Shown: positions 16,482 through 25,893, counted from the stretch's first letter. The stretch: 48,134 nt of DNA from Mycolicibacterium sp. J2 (GCF_026240945.1 NZ_JAPFPY010000035.1:1-48134); one strand, 5' to 3'. The notes: generated by a model not told the origin, from the sequence alone. Numbers and translations are program-made.

Positions 16482-17672
16482 TCAGGCCGCGCGCCGGAAC
16501 AAATCCTCGATCAGACGGCGCCGCTGCACCCACCCCGCCGAACGGAGGTCGACGTGACCCGCCTCGGTCACGATCACCTCGATGTCGTGGGCAGGGGTCG
16601 ACGCAGGTCTGCTCAGCGTGTCGACAAGTGTTGAACGACCGTTGAATCGGGTGGGGACCGCGATGATGGACAACCCGTTTCGATTCAGCCGGGCAGCTGT
16701 GCAATAGTCCGGGTGCCCACCGATACCACCGACCACCTTCTCCCCCACGCCCTCGACATTGACCTGACCGAACGGGTCGATCTCGATGGCGGTGTTCACC
16801 GCGACGAACGGCGCTCCTCGGGAGAGTCGGGTCAGGTCATGGCTGTGCTCGATACCGCGCAGGATCGGCCGCCCATCGGCCCATCGATACAGTTCGGTGC
16901 TGCCGAACAGGTAGGTTGCCGACGGTTCTCCGATCAACAGACCCCGCCGTTGCAGGTCCATCACGGCGTCGGTGAGCAACCCGGTGTCGACGGCCAGCGC
17001 CTTCGTGGATCGCTGCAAGAGTGCAGTACCCAGCTGGCCTGGCCCGTACTGCAAGCGCGCCCCCTCGGGGACGAGGCGCAACACCCGGTCCGCCAACTCC
17101 TCGTGCAGCCCCTCGGCGGGGCGCTCCGGGGCGTTGGCCGGGGCGTCGCCGGCGCACCCGATGATCGTCACCCGGTCCGCCGGGATCGGCGGTCCAGCAG
17201 CTGCCGACGGTGCCTCATCGTCGAGTATCGCCCACACCGGGACCCCGACGTCGACCAACGCCTGCTGCCAGGACACCTCGGTGCAGAACTGCATCCCGCC
17301 AGCACGTCGCGTCATCCGGGTGATCAAGGCGTGCGGGCGCAGATGCGACGTCAGTAATGCCGGGATGGCGGCCATGCTGGTCGGTATCGCTGTGGTGACG
17401 GTATGCGGCAGCAACGAGCGCACGCCCCAACCCGGCATGAGTGTGACGATTCCGTCGAACGCGTTCGGGTCGATTCCCTGCGGGGCAGTCGGACTCCACC
17501 CCAGCACGAGAGTCAGGCGGCTCTCGGCGGGCGTGCTGGCCCGCAGCAGCTCGCCGATCGACCGCCCGTCGTCGAGCAGATTCACCGCCCCCACCCCGTC
17601 CCCGAGCGCGATGACCACGTCGTGGTCGACGCACCGGCTCAGCTCGACCGCGAGTTCGGATGTCGAGGACAC
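16482..17672 (-). CDS. Acetyl-CoA hydrolase/transferase family CoA-transferase
   Basis: The 396-residue protein belongs to the acetyl-CoA hydrolase/transferase (Cat1-like) family. The C-terminal domain shows AVNTAIEIDPFGQVNVEGVGEKVVGGIGGHPDYCTAA, where the Glu of NTAIE falls in the region holding the catalytic glutamate of acetate CoA-transferases, then IIAVPTRFNGRSTLVD and EVIVTEAGHVDLR. The N-terminal half is less conserved and includes GDGVGAVNLLDDG. It may move CoA between carboxylates in the pathway. It is the last gene of the eight-gene minus-strand unit, starting six bases after the reductase stop. Its length is somewhat short for the family. Confidence 0.78.
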   Translation of the reverse strand: MSSTSELAVELSRCVDHDVVIALGDGVGAVNLLDDGRSIGELLRASTPAESRLTLVLGWSPTAPQGIDPNAFDGIVTLMPGWGVRSLLPHTVTTAIPTSMAAIPALLTSHLRPHALITRMTRRAGGMQFCTEVSWQQALVDVGVPVWAILDDEAPSAAAGPPIPADRVTIIGCAGDAPANAPERPAEGLHEELADRVLRLVPEGARLQYGPGQLGTALLQRSTKALAVDTGLLTDAVMDLQRRGLLIGEPSATYLFGSTELYRWADGRPILRGIEHSHDLTRLSRGAPFVAVNTAIEIDPFGQVNVEGVGEKVVGGIGGHPDYCTAARLNRNGLSIIAVPTRFNGRSTLVDTLSRPASTPAHDIEVIVTEAGHVDLRSAGWVQRRRLIEDLFRRAA

Positions 17673-17678
17673 CGGCGG

Positions 17679-19271
17679 CTAACCGCCCGCGCCGGCGGCC
17701 GTGAGCAGAGCTCGACGGTCGACGACCTTCACCCGTGGGCGGCTGACGGCGGAACCGTTTTCGCGTTCGACGGCGTCGATGAGATGCCAGCCTGCCAGAG
17801 TCACCACCTCCACACCGCGCGCGGCGAGTGTCGCGGCGGTCAAACGCTGATCCGACGCCGGAGACGGCAGCAGCCCGGCTCGCGCGTCGGCGAGCAGGTT
17901 GGTGACCGTCTCGCGGGCACACAACCGGTTCGTGCCGATCACACCCCGGGGACCGCGCTTGATCCAGCCGGTGACGTAGACGCCCGGTTCCACCGCACCG
18001 TCGCGGAGGACGCGGCCGCCGTCATGGGGAACGATTCCCGCGGCGGCGTCGAACGGCAGACCGGGAACCGGTGTCCCGCGGTAGCCGATGGACGTCAGGA
18101 CCAGCGAGGTGTCGACCCCGTGGAGTCCGGAATCATCCTGCAAAACAACGGTACTGACACGACCGTCACCGTCCAGGCGTACCGGGCAGGCGCCGAAGCG
18201 GAGCACGATGCGCTTGCTGCCCGGGGTCGCCGTCCGTTGGGCGTACTCGCGCACGATATCGAATTTGAGTGCACACTCGTGGTCGTCGGGCCGCTCCCCC
18301 AGCTCGCCTTCTACCGTCACGTCCACACCGGGCAGCGTGCCGAGTGCCAACAGTTCACCTACCGAGAACGCTCCGTCACCGGCACCACGGCGTCCGACCA
18401 CCACCACCTCGCGCACGCCTGCGGCCGCCAGCTGGTCCAACGCATGTCCGGCAATATCGGTGGCCGCCAATCGATCACGGTCGGTCACCAGCACGCGCGC
18501 GACGTCGAGGGCGACGTTACCGTTGCCGATGATCACCACTCGTGGCCCGGTCAGATCAAATCGCCTGTCGGCGTGGTCGGGATGGCCGTTGTACCAGTTG
18601 ACGAACGCGGCGGCGGACACCGTGCCGGCCAGTTCTTCGCCGGGGATGCCCAGTTCGCGGGATTCTGAGGCGCCCACCGCGTAGATCACGGCGTCATGAG
18701 TCGCCATCAGCTCGTCGTGGCTGATGTCCTGGCCGACAGCCACATTGAAGAAACAGCTGACGTTGGGGGCGGCCAACGCGGTCTCGAACACCTGGGTCAC
18801 GTCTTTGGTTCGTTGGTGGTCGGGTGCCACCCCGAACCGGACCAGTCCGAAGGGCGTCGGGAGACGATCGAACACATTCACCTGGACGCCGCTGGTGCGG
18901 GCGAGATCGGCCACCGCGTAGCACGCCGCAGGGCCCGCTCCGACCACGGCGACCCGCAACATGTCCCGGCCGACCACCCCGGGTGACCACTTCGGCGGGG
19001 CGGCACGCATCGACAGCGGCCGCGCGGCGAAGTAGGCGGCGTTGATCTCCGTGAAGCGCTGTTGCGAGGCCGGTACATCGTCTTCGTGGTAGATGGCACC
19101 GACCGGGCAGACTGCCACACAGGCACCACAGTCCACACAGGTGGCCGGATCGATATAGAGCATCGGTGCAGCCGCGCCGCTGGGACCGGGCACCGGCCGG
19201 ATGCAATCGACGGGACAGACCGGCACACAACTGGCGTCCGTACAGCAGTTCTGGGTGATGACAAAAGCCAT
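17679..19271 (-). CDS. fprB: Ferredoxin--NADP reductase with N-terminal ferredoxin domain, FprB-like
   Basis: The 530-residue protein joins an N-terminal bacterial ferredoxin domain (Cys clusters CCTDASCVPVCPVDC and CVDCGACVAVCPVGA, about residues 9-62) to an adrenodoxin-reductase-like flavoprotein. FAD binding is at VAVVGAGPAACYAVADL (about 107-123), NADPH binding at VVIIGNGNVALDVARVL, and GWIKRGPRGVIGTNR is the conserved FprA/FprB motif. It should pass electrons from NADPH to the 3Fe-4S ferredoxin encoded just upstream and so to the P450 (inference). The upstream ferredoxin gene ends 60 bases before its start. Confidence 0.88.
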   Translation of the reverse strand: MAFVITQNCCTDASCVPVCPVDCIRPVPGPSGAAAPMLYIDPATCVDCGACVAVCPVGAIYHEDDVPASQQRFTEINAAYFAARPLSMRAAPPKWSPGVVGRDMLRVAVVGAGPAACYAVADLARTSGVQVNVFDRLPTPFGLVRFGVAPDHQRTKDVTQVFETALAAPNVSCFFNVAVGQDISHDELMATHDAVIYAVGASESRELGIPGEELAGTVSAAAFVNWYNGHPDHADRRFDLTGPRVVIIGNGNVALDVARVLVTDRDRLAATDIAGHALDQLAAAGVREVVVVGRRGAGDGAFSVGELLALGTLPGVDVTVEGELGERPDDHECALKFDIVREYAQRTATPGSKRIVLRFGACPVRLDGDGRVSTVVLQDDSGLHGVDTSLVLTSIGYRGTPVPGLPFDAAAGIVPHDGGRVLRDGAVEPGVYVTGWIKRGPRGVIGTNRLCARETVTNLLADARAGLLPSPASDQRLTAATLAARGVEVVTLAGWHLIDAVERENGSAVSRPRVKVVDRRALLTAAGAGG

Positions 19272-19331
19272 GGTGGTCTCGGGTTACCTCTCCTGAGGTC
19301 AGCTAGGAACGGGATCGCATTGACGCCAGAG

Positions 19332-19517
19332 TCATTCGGCGATGGAGATGGCGCCGGTGGGACAGTTGGACACCGCCTCCTGCGCCGCAACGCGGTCGAC
19401 GTCGGCACCGGCGATCACGTGGGACAGGCCGTCATCACCGATCTCGAACACGGTCGGGGCAGTCATCTCACACATCCCGATCCCGGAACACCGGGTGGCG
19501 TCGATACGAATATCCAT
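19332..19517 (-). CDS. 3Fe-4S ferredoxin, P450-associated type
   Basis: A 61-residue ferredoxin with the pattern CSGIGMC (Cys10 to Cys16) and a final CPTGA. The fourth-cysteine position (residue 13) is Ile, consistent with a 3Fe-4S cluster as in mycobacterial P450 ferredoxins, where that residue varies. Its ATG overlaps the stop of the aldehyde dehydrogenase gene by a single base. It lies in one unit with a CYP124/125-like P450 and an FprB-like reductase, so it is probably the electron carrier between them. Confidence 0.88.
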   Translation of the reverse strand: MDIRIDATRCSGIGMCEMTAPTVFEIGDDGLSHVIAGADVDRVAAQEAVSNCPTGAISIAE

Positions 19518-20917
19518 CAGAACAGCCTTCTCATGATCTTCAGGGCCCGGTCGGTATAGGGCGGGTAGGTGAGTTTCGGGTCCGGCCAGGTGGTCTTCGC
19601 GAGCACGGCGCGGCGGTGACTGAGTGCCTCGAAACCCCAGCGACCGTGGTACTGGCCCATGCCGCTGGCACCCACGCCGCCGAAGGGAAGCGCCGGAACC
19701 AGGCAGTGTATGGCGACGTGGTTGATCACCGCACCCCCCGACGGCATCCGGTCGACCAGATCGCGACCACGTTGGGGCGAGCCGGTGAAGACGTACAGCG
19801 CCAACGGTTTCGGCCTGGCATTGACGAATCCGACGGCGACCTCCGTCGATTCCACCGTCAGGACGGGCAGGATCGGCCCGAAGATCTCGTCTGCCATCAC
19901 CGGGTCCGTCGGAGCGGGGTCACGGATGACGGTCGGCTCGATGGTCAGCGTGTCGGCGGCACGTCGCCCCCCGGCGACGATGATGCCGGTGGTGGACTCC
20001 AACAGCGAAGTGAGCCGATCGAATTGGCGCCGATTGACGATGCGCTGCCCGGCACCGGTGCGATCGGAGTGCAAGGCCGCCATGGCGGCGACGAGCTTCT
20101 CGGTGAAGGCGTCGGCCACAGTGCGTTCGACCAGCACATAGTCGGGGGCGATGCAGGTCTGACCGGAGTTCATGAGCTTGACCCAGGCGATCCTGCGGGC
20201 CGCCACCTCAAGATCGGCGTCCGCCGTGACCAGCACCGGGCTCTTGCCACCGAGCTCGAGGGTGACAGGTGTCAGGGTCGGCGCAGCGGCGGCCATGATC
20301 TTGCGACCGATCTCGGTGCCACCCGTGAACAACACGTGGTCGAATCCCGCGGCGATCAGCTCCCCGGTGGTGAGGGCGTCTCCTTCGACGACTCGGACGG
20401 CTTGGCCGTCGAGGTATCTGGGCACCAGCTCGGCCAGCAGCTCAGAGGTGGCCGGAGCGAGCTCGGACGGTTTGAGCACCGCGCAGTTACCGGCCGCGAT
20501 CGCTGCCACCAACGGCGCCATGCTCAGATAGAACGGATAGTTCCAGGGGCCGATGACGAGGACCACCCCGAGGGGGTCATATTGCACCCAGGCACGGCCC
20601 GGCAACTGCGCCAACGGCAACGATTGCCTGCGACGGCGCACCCATTTCTTGAGGTGCTTGCGGGCGTAGGCCGCCTCCCCCTTGGTCGAGGCGATATCGC
20701 CCAGCCAGGCTTCCACCGTCGGGCGGCCCAAGTCGGCGGCCAGGGCGGCGGCGATCGCCTCTTCCTGTTCATCGCACATCGCCTCGATCGCTGCGAGTTG
20801 TTGCAGTCGCCATTGCAACCCCTTGGTGCGGCCAGAGGCGAACGTCTGCCTCAGTTCGGCGAGTGTGCTGATTGCCTCTTGGCGGGTTGTCGCGTCGGCT
20901 GCTGTGTGCACCGTCAT
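19517..20917 (-). CDS. Aldehyde dehydrogenase (ALDH3-like)
   Basis: The 466-residue enzyme has VLFTGGTEIGRKI, catalytic-site Glu221 in ELGGKSP, and nucleophile Cys255 in NSGQTCIAPDY. The length, the KKWVRRRRQSLPLAQLPG stretch and the C-terminus with YPPYTDRALKIMRRLF match the ALDH3 class that oxidises fatty and aryl aldehydes. In this unit it would convert the aldehyde, formed by P450 and alcohol oxidation, to an acid for CoA ligation (inference). It starts 10 bases after the SDR stop. Confidence 0.9.
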   Translation of the reverse strand: MTVHTAADATTRQEAISTLAELRQTFASGRTKGLQWRLQQLAAIEAMCDEQEEAIAAALAADLGRPTVEAWLGDIASTKGEAAYARKHLKKWVRRRRQSLPLAQLPGRAWVQYDPLGVVLVIGPWNYPFYLSMAPLVAAIAAGNCAVLKPSELAPATSELLAELVPRYLDGQAVRVVEGDALTTGELIAAGFDHVLFTGGTEIGRKIMAAAAPTLTPVTLELGGKSPVLVTADADLEVAARRIAWVKLMNSGQTCIAPDYVLVERTVADAFTEKLVAAMAALHSDRTGAGQRIVNRRQFDRLTSLLESTTGIIVAGGRRAADTLTIEPTVIRDPAPTDPVMADEIFGPILPVLTVESTEVAVGFVNARPKPLALYVFTGSPQRGRDLVDRMPSGGAVINHVAIHCLVPALPFGGVGASGMGQYHGRWGFEALSHRRAVLAKTTWPDPKLTYPPYTDRALKIMRRLF

Positions 20918-20927
20918 CCGGGAAACC

Positions 20928-21719
20928 TCAGAACTCGGGCTTGGGGACCACGCCGGTGCTCACCGCGCCGGTGATTCCACCGTCGACGGCCAGCGCCTGG
21001 CCGTTGACCCATCGTGCGCCGTCCGACGCCAAGAACAGCACCACCGAGGCGATATCACCGGGTTGAGCGTGACGGCCCAACAACTCCTTGACCCCGTCGA
21101 GGGTGTCCTTGCCCATCGACTCCTCGAAATCGGCGAGGATAGGCGTCTCGACCGGTCCGGGGAGCACCGCGTTGATGCGTAATCCCATCTGCGCCAGGGC
21201 TAGTCCCATCGACTGGGTGTAGACCGTGGTCACTTCCTTGGAGAAGTTGTAGGCGTTGCCCTGCTGGGGGTGGGCCTTGAACCAGGCCGCACCCTCTTCG
21301 AAGGTGTCGGTGGCCAATACATCGCGGATCGACTCCAGGCGCTCCGGCCAGCCGAACCCGGCGGTCGAGGACACGATCGTGATCGAGCCACCGGGGGTGA
21401 GGCGTTCGAAGAATGCTTCGCTCAGATGGCGAACGGCCAGACTGTTGACCGCGAACACGAGATCGGCGGGCGCCGTCCCGGGAATTCCGGCAACGTTCAT
21501 CAACCCGTCGTAGGGCCCGTCAAGACCCTCCAGCGCGGCGTCGATGCTACGCGGATTGGACAGGTCGACCTCCAGATGGCGGGTCACCTCAGCCCGCGGC
21601 TGGTTACGGTCGAGGCTGGTGACCGCCGCACCGGCGGCCAGCAACTGTTCGGCGACCGCATGACCGATGCCTGAGGCGGCTCCGGTCACGACATAGTGTT
21701 TGCCCGAGAACTCGGTCAA
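20928..21719 (-). CDS. SDR family oxidoreductase
   Basis: A 263-residue classical SDR with TGAASGIGHAVAE at the N-terminus, MNVAGIPG in place of NNAG, a serine in VSSTAGFGWP, and the catalytic NAYNFSKEV. The long segment between Ser and Tyr resembles 3-alpha-hydroxysteroid dehydrogenase/carbonyl reductase-type enzymes. In the unit it sits between the P450 and aldehyde dehydrogenase genes, so oxidising a primary or ring alcohol is plausible. Confidence 0.85.
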   Translation of the reverse strand: MTEFSGKHYVVTGAASGIGHAVAEQLLAAGAAVTSLDRNQPRAEVTRHLEVDLSNPRSIDAALEGLDGPYDGLMNVAGIPGTAPADLVFAVNSLAVRHLSEAFFERLTPGGSITIVSSTAGFGWPERLESIRDVLATDTFEEGAAWFKAHPQQGNAYNFSKEVTTVYTQSMGLALAQMGLRINAVLPGPVETPILADFEESMGKDTLDGVKELLGRHAQPGDIASVVLFLASDGARWVNGQALAVDGGITGAVSTGVVPKPEF

Positions 21720-21732
21720 GGTGTACCTCCGG

Positions 21733-22992
21733 TCAGTCGAGGGTGTAGGGCAGGGATTTGACGGCGTGCACGAAATTGCCGGTCAGGTACTGAGGTTCAC
21801 CGACACGCAACGTCGGCGCGCGGTGGATGAGCTCACGGAAGATGGCCTCGAGTTGCATCTTGGCCAGAAATGCACCCATACAGAAATGCGGGCCACCGCC
21901 ACCGAAGCCCAGGTGCGGGTTGGGTTCCCTGGTGATGTCGAACTGGTCGGGGTTGACGAACACCCGGTCATCGCGGTTGCCCGAGGAGTACATCAAGAGC
22001 ACCCATTCGCCTTCACGCACCACTTGGCCGCACAACTCCGTGTCTTGGGTGGCGGTTCGACGAAACGTCATCACCGGGCTGGCCCAGCGGACGAACTCCT
22101 CGATCGCCCGCTTGATGTGCGTGTCGAAATCTCGCTGCAACAGCGCCCGCTGGTCTGGGAATTGTTGCAGGGCCATCGTGGTCAAGGTGACGGTGTTGCG
22201 GGTGGTGTCGTTACCGGCAACGGAGAGCAGGACGAAAAACGCGCCGAGCTCTTCGTCGGTCAGCCGTCGACCATCGATCTCGGCCTGCACCAACAGCGAC
22301 ATCAGGTCCGAAGTCGGATGAGCGCGGCGCCGTTCGGCGAGTTCGAGTCCGGTACTGAGCAACCCGACCAGTGAGTCATTGAGGACTTCACCGGATTCGC
22401 GGCCGGCGGCCACGTCGGCGTCGGCCCACGACACCATGCCGTCAGCGTTGTGGGCGGCTTCCTCTCGGTATTCCTCGGGCAGCCCGATCATTTCGTAGAT
22501 CGTCCACATCGGCAGCCGTTTGGAAACCTGTTCGACGAAGTCTCCACTGCGCGTGGCGAGGAGGTCGGTCACGATCGTCGAGGCCTGGACGTTGATCTGC
22601 TCCTGGATCTTGGCGACCTGGCGCGGAGTGAACACCGAACTGATGAGCCGGCGCAGCGTGGAGTGCTGGGCACCGTCCATGGCCAGGAACGACTGTGCGG
22701 CATCCAGGATGTCCTCTGGCACCGCCTCGATCATCACGCCCTGCCCGGAGTGGAACAGGTTCGGATTCTTACTGACGTAAGCGATGTCTTCGTGTCGCGT
22801 GACCGCCCAGAGGCCGTCGATCTCGGCCTCCATCAGTGCGCCTTCGATCGGCGGATGCCAGCTCAGCGGCCGTTCGTCGCGCAGAATCTTGAACGATTGT
22901 TCCCGTTCCTCTGCGGTCTTGGCCCAGAAGCTCAGCGGGGAGATGCTGACCTGGTCGTATGGCCTTGCCGCCGTGAGTGTCTGACTGCCCAT
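21733..22992 (-). CDS. Cytochrome P450, CYP124/CYP125/CYP142-like
   Basis: The 419-residue P450 has the I-helix motif VAGNDTTRNT, the K-helix EFVR, and the heme loop FGGGGPHFCMGAFLAK with Cys371. The string MTFRRTATQDTELCG, and GNRDDRVFVNPDQFDITREPNPHLGFGG, resemble CYP124, CYP125 and CYP142, which hydroxylate the terminal carbon of methyl-branched lipids or the cholesterol side chain. A ferredoxin and reductase are in the same unit. Its ATG overlaps the stop of the acyl-CoA synthetase by a single base. The substrate is probably isoprenoid or steroid (inference). Confidence 0.88.
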   Translation of the reverse strand: MGSQTLTAARPYDQVSISPLSFWAKTAEEREQSFKILRDERPLSWHPPIEGALMEAEIDGLWAVTRHEDIAYVSKNPNLFHSGQGVMIEAVPEDILDAAQSFLAMDGAQHSTLRRLISSVFTPRQVAKIQEQINVQASTIVTDLLATRSGDFVEQVSKRLPMWTIYEMIGLPEEYREEAAHNADGMVSWADADVAAGRESGEVLNDSLVGLLSTGLELAERRRAHPTSDLMSLLVQAEIDGRRLTDEELGAFFVLLSVAGNDTTRNTVTLTTMALQQFPDQRALLQRDFDTHIKRAIEEFVRWASPVMTFRRTATQDTELCGQVVREGEWVLLMYSSGNRDDRVFVNPDQFDITREPNPHLGFGGGGPHFCMGAFLAKMQLEAIFRELIHRAPTLRVGEPQYLTGNFVHAVKSLPYTLD

Positions 22993-24527
22993 CAGTGTGC
23001 CTCCGCATATCGTTGTACGAGCTCGCGCTTGGCCAGCTTTCCGGTCGCCAGTCGCGGCAGCGCCTCGACGAAGTCGACGCTGCGTGGTGCTTTGTAGTGC
23101 GCGATACGTTTGCGCACATAGTCGATGAGCTCGTCGCCGAGTTCGTCGGTTCCCAGGTGTCCCGCGCGCAGTTCGACGACGGCCTTGACCTGCTCCCCCA
23201 TCTCGGGGTGGGGTACCCCGATGACGGCGACATCGGCGATCTGGGGATGCATCGCCAGCACATTCTCGATCTCTTGTGGATAGATGTTCACTCCGCCGGA
23301 GATGATCATGAACGCCTTGCGGTCCGTCAGGAACAGGTAGCCGTCGTCGTCGACATACCCGAGATCGCCGACGGTCGACCAGTTCTCATGAGCGGGATGA
23401 CGGGCGCCGGCGGTCTTCTCGGCGTCATTGTGGTACTCGAACGGTGGTTGGTCGCGTTCGAAGTAGACGGTGCCGATATCGCCGGCCGCCAGTTCCACAC
23501 CCTCGTCATCACAGATGTGTAGTGTCCCCAGTGCTGCGCGCCCGACCGATCCGCGCTTGGCGAGCCATTCTGGAGTGGTCACGACGGTGACGCCGTGCCC
23601 CTCGGTGGCACCGTAATACTCCACCAGGATCGGCCCCCACCAGTCGATCATCGCCTGTTTGACATCCGGAGGGCAGGGTGCGGCCGCGTGGACCGCCAAT
23701 CGCAATGACGAGGTGTCGAATCCATGGCGCACGCCGTCGGACAACTGCAGCATCCTGATGAACATCGTGGGCACCATCTGGGTCGCCGTGATGCGGTATT
23801 TCTCGATGGCTTCCAGAGCCGTTACGGCGTCGAACCTCTCCATCAGCACCACGGTCCCGCCGAGCGCGTGCACGCCGCCGCACCACTTCAACGGAGCGGC
23901 GTGATAGATCGGTGCCGGCGAGAGATAGCGATCCTGGGCCGTGATCCCGAACGCGTGGGCCAACATCCCGACCAGTGCGTCGCCGGGTTCGTCGACCTGA
24001 ATGTCCGGAAGGGTGGGCTTGATGCCTTTCGGCCGACCGGTGGTGCCCGAGGAGTAGAGCATCTCGGTACCGCGCGGCCGATCCCGAAGGGGCTCGAAGT
24101 GGTCATCGATGAGGAGGTCATAGGGCTGGTAGCCCGCGATCTGGCCGCCGAAGGCATACCGCCGCAGCACACCCGAGGTCAGCGGCACCATCGCTTCTGC
24201 GAGGTCACGTACGCCTGCCGAGGCGAACAGGACCGTAGCTCCGGAGTCGGTGGCGATGTAGGCCGCTTCCTCGGGGGCGAGATGCCAGTTGATCGCGGTG
24301 ACGTACAGACCCGACCGGATGGCGGCCCAGTACACCTCGAACGCCTCGACGGTGTTATTCGACAGCAGGGCGATGACGTCGCCGCGGCGCAGACCGAGCC
24401 CGTGCAATGCGCTGGCGATCGACGCCGAACGCCGCTCCAATTGGCCGTAGCTGAGAATCCGGCCAGACTCGGCCATGATCACGGCCGGCCGTTCTGGCTC
24501 CGATGCTGCGTGGATACCGGGAAACAT
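22992..24527 (-). CDS. AMP-dependent acyl-CoA synthetase (FadD-like)
   Basis: The 511-residue adenylating enzyme has YSSGTTGRPKGIK (about residues 158-170) as phosphate-binding loop, YYGATEGHG as the A5 motif, TVGDLGYVDDDGYLFLTDRKAFMIISGGVNIYPQEIE as hinge and A8 region, and the catalytic lysine in ATGKLAKRELV. The overall pattern is closest to FadD17/FadD19-type ligases that activate steroid or cyclic acids. It follows the SCP2 gene by three bases and precedes the P450 gene. Confidence 0.9.
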   Translation of the reverse strand: MFPGIHAASEPERPAVIMAESGRILSYGQLERRSASIASALHGLGLRRGDVIALLSNNTVEAFEVYWAAIRSGLYVTAINWHLAPEEAAYIATDSGATVLFASAGVRDLAEAMVPLTSGVLRRYAFGGQIAGYQPYDLLIDDHFEPLRDRPRGTEMLYSSGTTGRPKGIKPTLPDIQVDEPGDALVGMLAHAFGITAQDRYLSPAPIYHAAPLKWCGGVHALGGTVVLMERFDAVTALEAIEKYRITATQMVPTMFIRMLQLSDGVRHGFDTSSLRLAVHAAAPCPPDVKQAMIDWWGPILVEYYGATEGHGVTVVTTPEWLAKRGSVGRAALGTLHICDDEGVELAAGDIGTVYFERDQPPFEYHNDAEKTAGARHPAHENWSTVGDLGYVDDDGYLFLTDRKAFMIISGGVNIYPQEIENVLAMHPQIADVAVIGVPHPEMGEQVKAVVELRAGHLGTDELGDELIDYVRKRIAHYKAPRSVDFVEALPRLATGKLAKRELVQRYAEAH

Positions 24528-24530
24528 CGC

Positions 24531-24935
24531 TCAGGCCAGCAGGTCGTCGCGGCCGTCGGCCTTGAGCCGCTCGATATAGGCCGGGTAGAGCTTCTTGCCC
24601 ATCGGAGCCAGTTTGAGCAGGCTGGCCACGTTGCCCTCGACCTTGATCTTCTTCTTCGCCATGGCCAACGGAAGGTTCACCTTGCCCTGCCAGTAGGCGT
24701 TGCCGGTGTCGGCGGTCATCGCCATCGTCGCCAGCGGCGCCGGCCCACCGTCGAGTCCGGCACGGACGGCCTTGTTCACCATGTCGATCACGACGACAGC
24801 CTCGGGATCGGTGAAATCGAACGCGACCACGAGTCCGGTGGCTTCGAGTTTGGGGCCGATCTCGGGATCCTCGAAGGCGGCCTCGAAGATGCCGCCGATG
24901 TACTTCGTCACCTCGGCCGAACTGGCGAACCCCAT
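24531..24935 (-). CDS. SCP2 sterol-carrier-like protein
   Basis: The 134-residue product has an SCP2-type fold. DFTDPEAVVVIDMVNKAVRAGLDGG is followed by MAMTADTGNAYWQGKVNLPLAMAKKKIKVEGNVASLLKL, the usual hydrophobic-pocket region. Such proteins bind fatty acyl or sterol ligands and may present substrates to the ligase or P450. It is the first gene of the eight-gene unit; AGGAGA precedes ATG 24935. A motif copy lies immediately upstream. Confidence 0.82.
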   Translation of the reverse strand: MGFASSAEVTKYIGGIFEAAFEDPEIGPKLEATGLVVAFDFTDPEAVVVIDMVNKAVRAGLDGGPAPLATMAMTADTGNAYWQGKVNLPLAMAKKKIKVEGNVASLLKLAPMGKKLYPAYIERLKADGRDDLLA

Positions 24936-24945
24936 CGTTCTCCTT

Positions 24946-24967
24946 AATTTACATTCGATTCAAATAT
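24946..24967 (+). promoter_or_regulatory. Candidate shared AT-rich operator before SCP2 operon
   Basis: About 15 of 22 positions match the reference copy at 13924-13945, with the left half AATTTA and a right half GATTCAAA. It lies 11 bases from the SCP2 start, overlapping the expected promoter and ribosome-site region of the eight-gene unit. Confidence 0.5.
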
Positions 24968-25019
24968 TGAGCCGCGCCACAGAGGTGCATGGCTGAGACC
25001 ATGGTCACACCACGCCGGC

Positions 25020-25035
25020 CATAAGTCAACTTATG
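25020..25035. promoter_or_regulatory. Perfect palindrome CATAAGT-CA-ACTTATG
   Basis: Seven-base arms CATAAGT (25020-25026) and ACTTATG (25029-25035) are separated by CA. It lies 85 bases upstream of the SCP2 start, after the stop of the preceding membrane protein gene. Its symmetry and size suit a TetR- or GntR-type operator different from the shared AT-rich motif. It could mark a second control input to the P450 operon. Confidence 0.5.
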
Positions 25036-25161
25036 ATCTCGGCGCGTCCGACGCCGCGTGCTCGCCCATTCGAGGGGCATGGCGATATCGAAAACTGCTG
25101 CACTCCAGCGCCTTTCGCATTCCAGGCCGAGCGGTGCGGAGTTCTCGGAAGCAGCTGCCGG

Positions 25162-25872
25162 TCAGTAAGCGGTCACCGGACCGGCCGCGGGCACCACATC
25201 GTCGCCCCTGAGCGCCGCGGCACGCAGCACCAGGCCCATCCCGACGAGGAAGACGCTGTAAGTGGTCAGGGCCAGCCAGAAGACGAACACGCCCCGCCAG
25301 GAGAACGGCCCGCCGTGGAAGAAGAAGGCCAGCTGGTCCGGCAGGAACGATGCCGCGATCCAGAAGTTCATGTACCCGACCCATCGAGGCAACGTCTGGT
25401 TCGGATCACGCAGGATCGCGATGCCGATGGCGATGTTCTGGATGATGAACGGCGCGATCGGCGTGATGAACACCAGCCAGCTGATGTCGTTGAGGGTGAC
25501 CGTCAGCTCCGGATTACGGTCGGGCCGGAACGCCGCGACGGCCATCAACAGCATGGGCAGCAACAGCAGAACGCCGGTGGCGGCCCCGGTCACCAGCTGC
25601 AGAAAGGTCAGCAGCGGGCGCCGTCCCTCGATCCTCAACATCTGGTAGCCGATCAACGCGATCAGCGGGAACACCAGGCAGATGCCGAGTTGGGCGATCA
25701 CCAGGCCGGCCAACACGCGGGTGTCGTGGCCGTAAAAGCTCACGACCTCCTCCGTGGTACTGGACGCGCCCAGTGGGATCGGCAGGATTCCCGCGATGAG
25801 CCAACCACACAAGGTGACGACCACGGTGGCAGGCCCGCACCATGCGCAGACGAGCTGAAGACGACGTGACAT
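25162..25872 (-). CDS. Integral membrane protein, paralogue of 5863-6612
   Basis: A protein of about 236 residues with six or so hydrophobic segments, e.g. VVVTLCGWLIAGILPIPLG, LIALIGYQML, ATGVLLLLPMLLMAV and WLVFITPIAPFIIQ. The block IAILRDPNQTLPRWVGYMNFW and GPFSWRGVFVFW mirrors the protein at 5863. Family unknown. ATG 25872 is used; GTG 25881 is in frame. A probable motif copy lies 22 bases upstream. Its role is likely linked to the substrate or membrane, but nothing more can be read. Confidence 0.72.
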   Translation of the reverse strand: MSRRLQLVCAWCGPATVVVTLCGWLIAGILPIPLGASSTTEEVVSFYGHDTRVLAGLVIAQLGICLVFPLIALIGYQMLRIEGRRPLLTFLQLVTGAATGVLLLLPMLLMAVAAFRPDRNPELTVTLNDISWLVFITPIAPFIIQNIAIGIAILRDPNQTLPRWVGYMNFWIAASFLPDQLAFFFHGGPFSWRGVFVFWLALTTYSVFLVGMGLVLRAAALRGDDVVPAAGPVTAY

Positions 25873-25893
25873 GACACCCACCCAATCGAGCAG

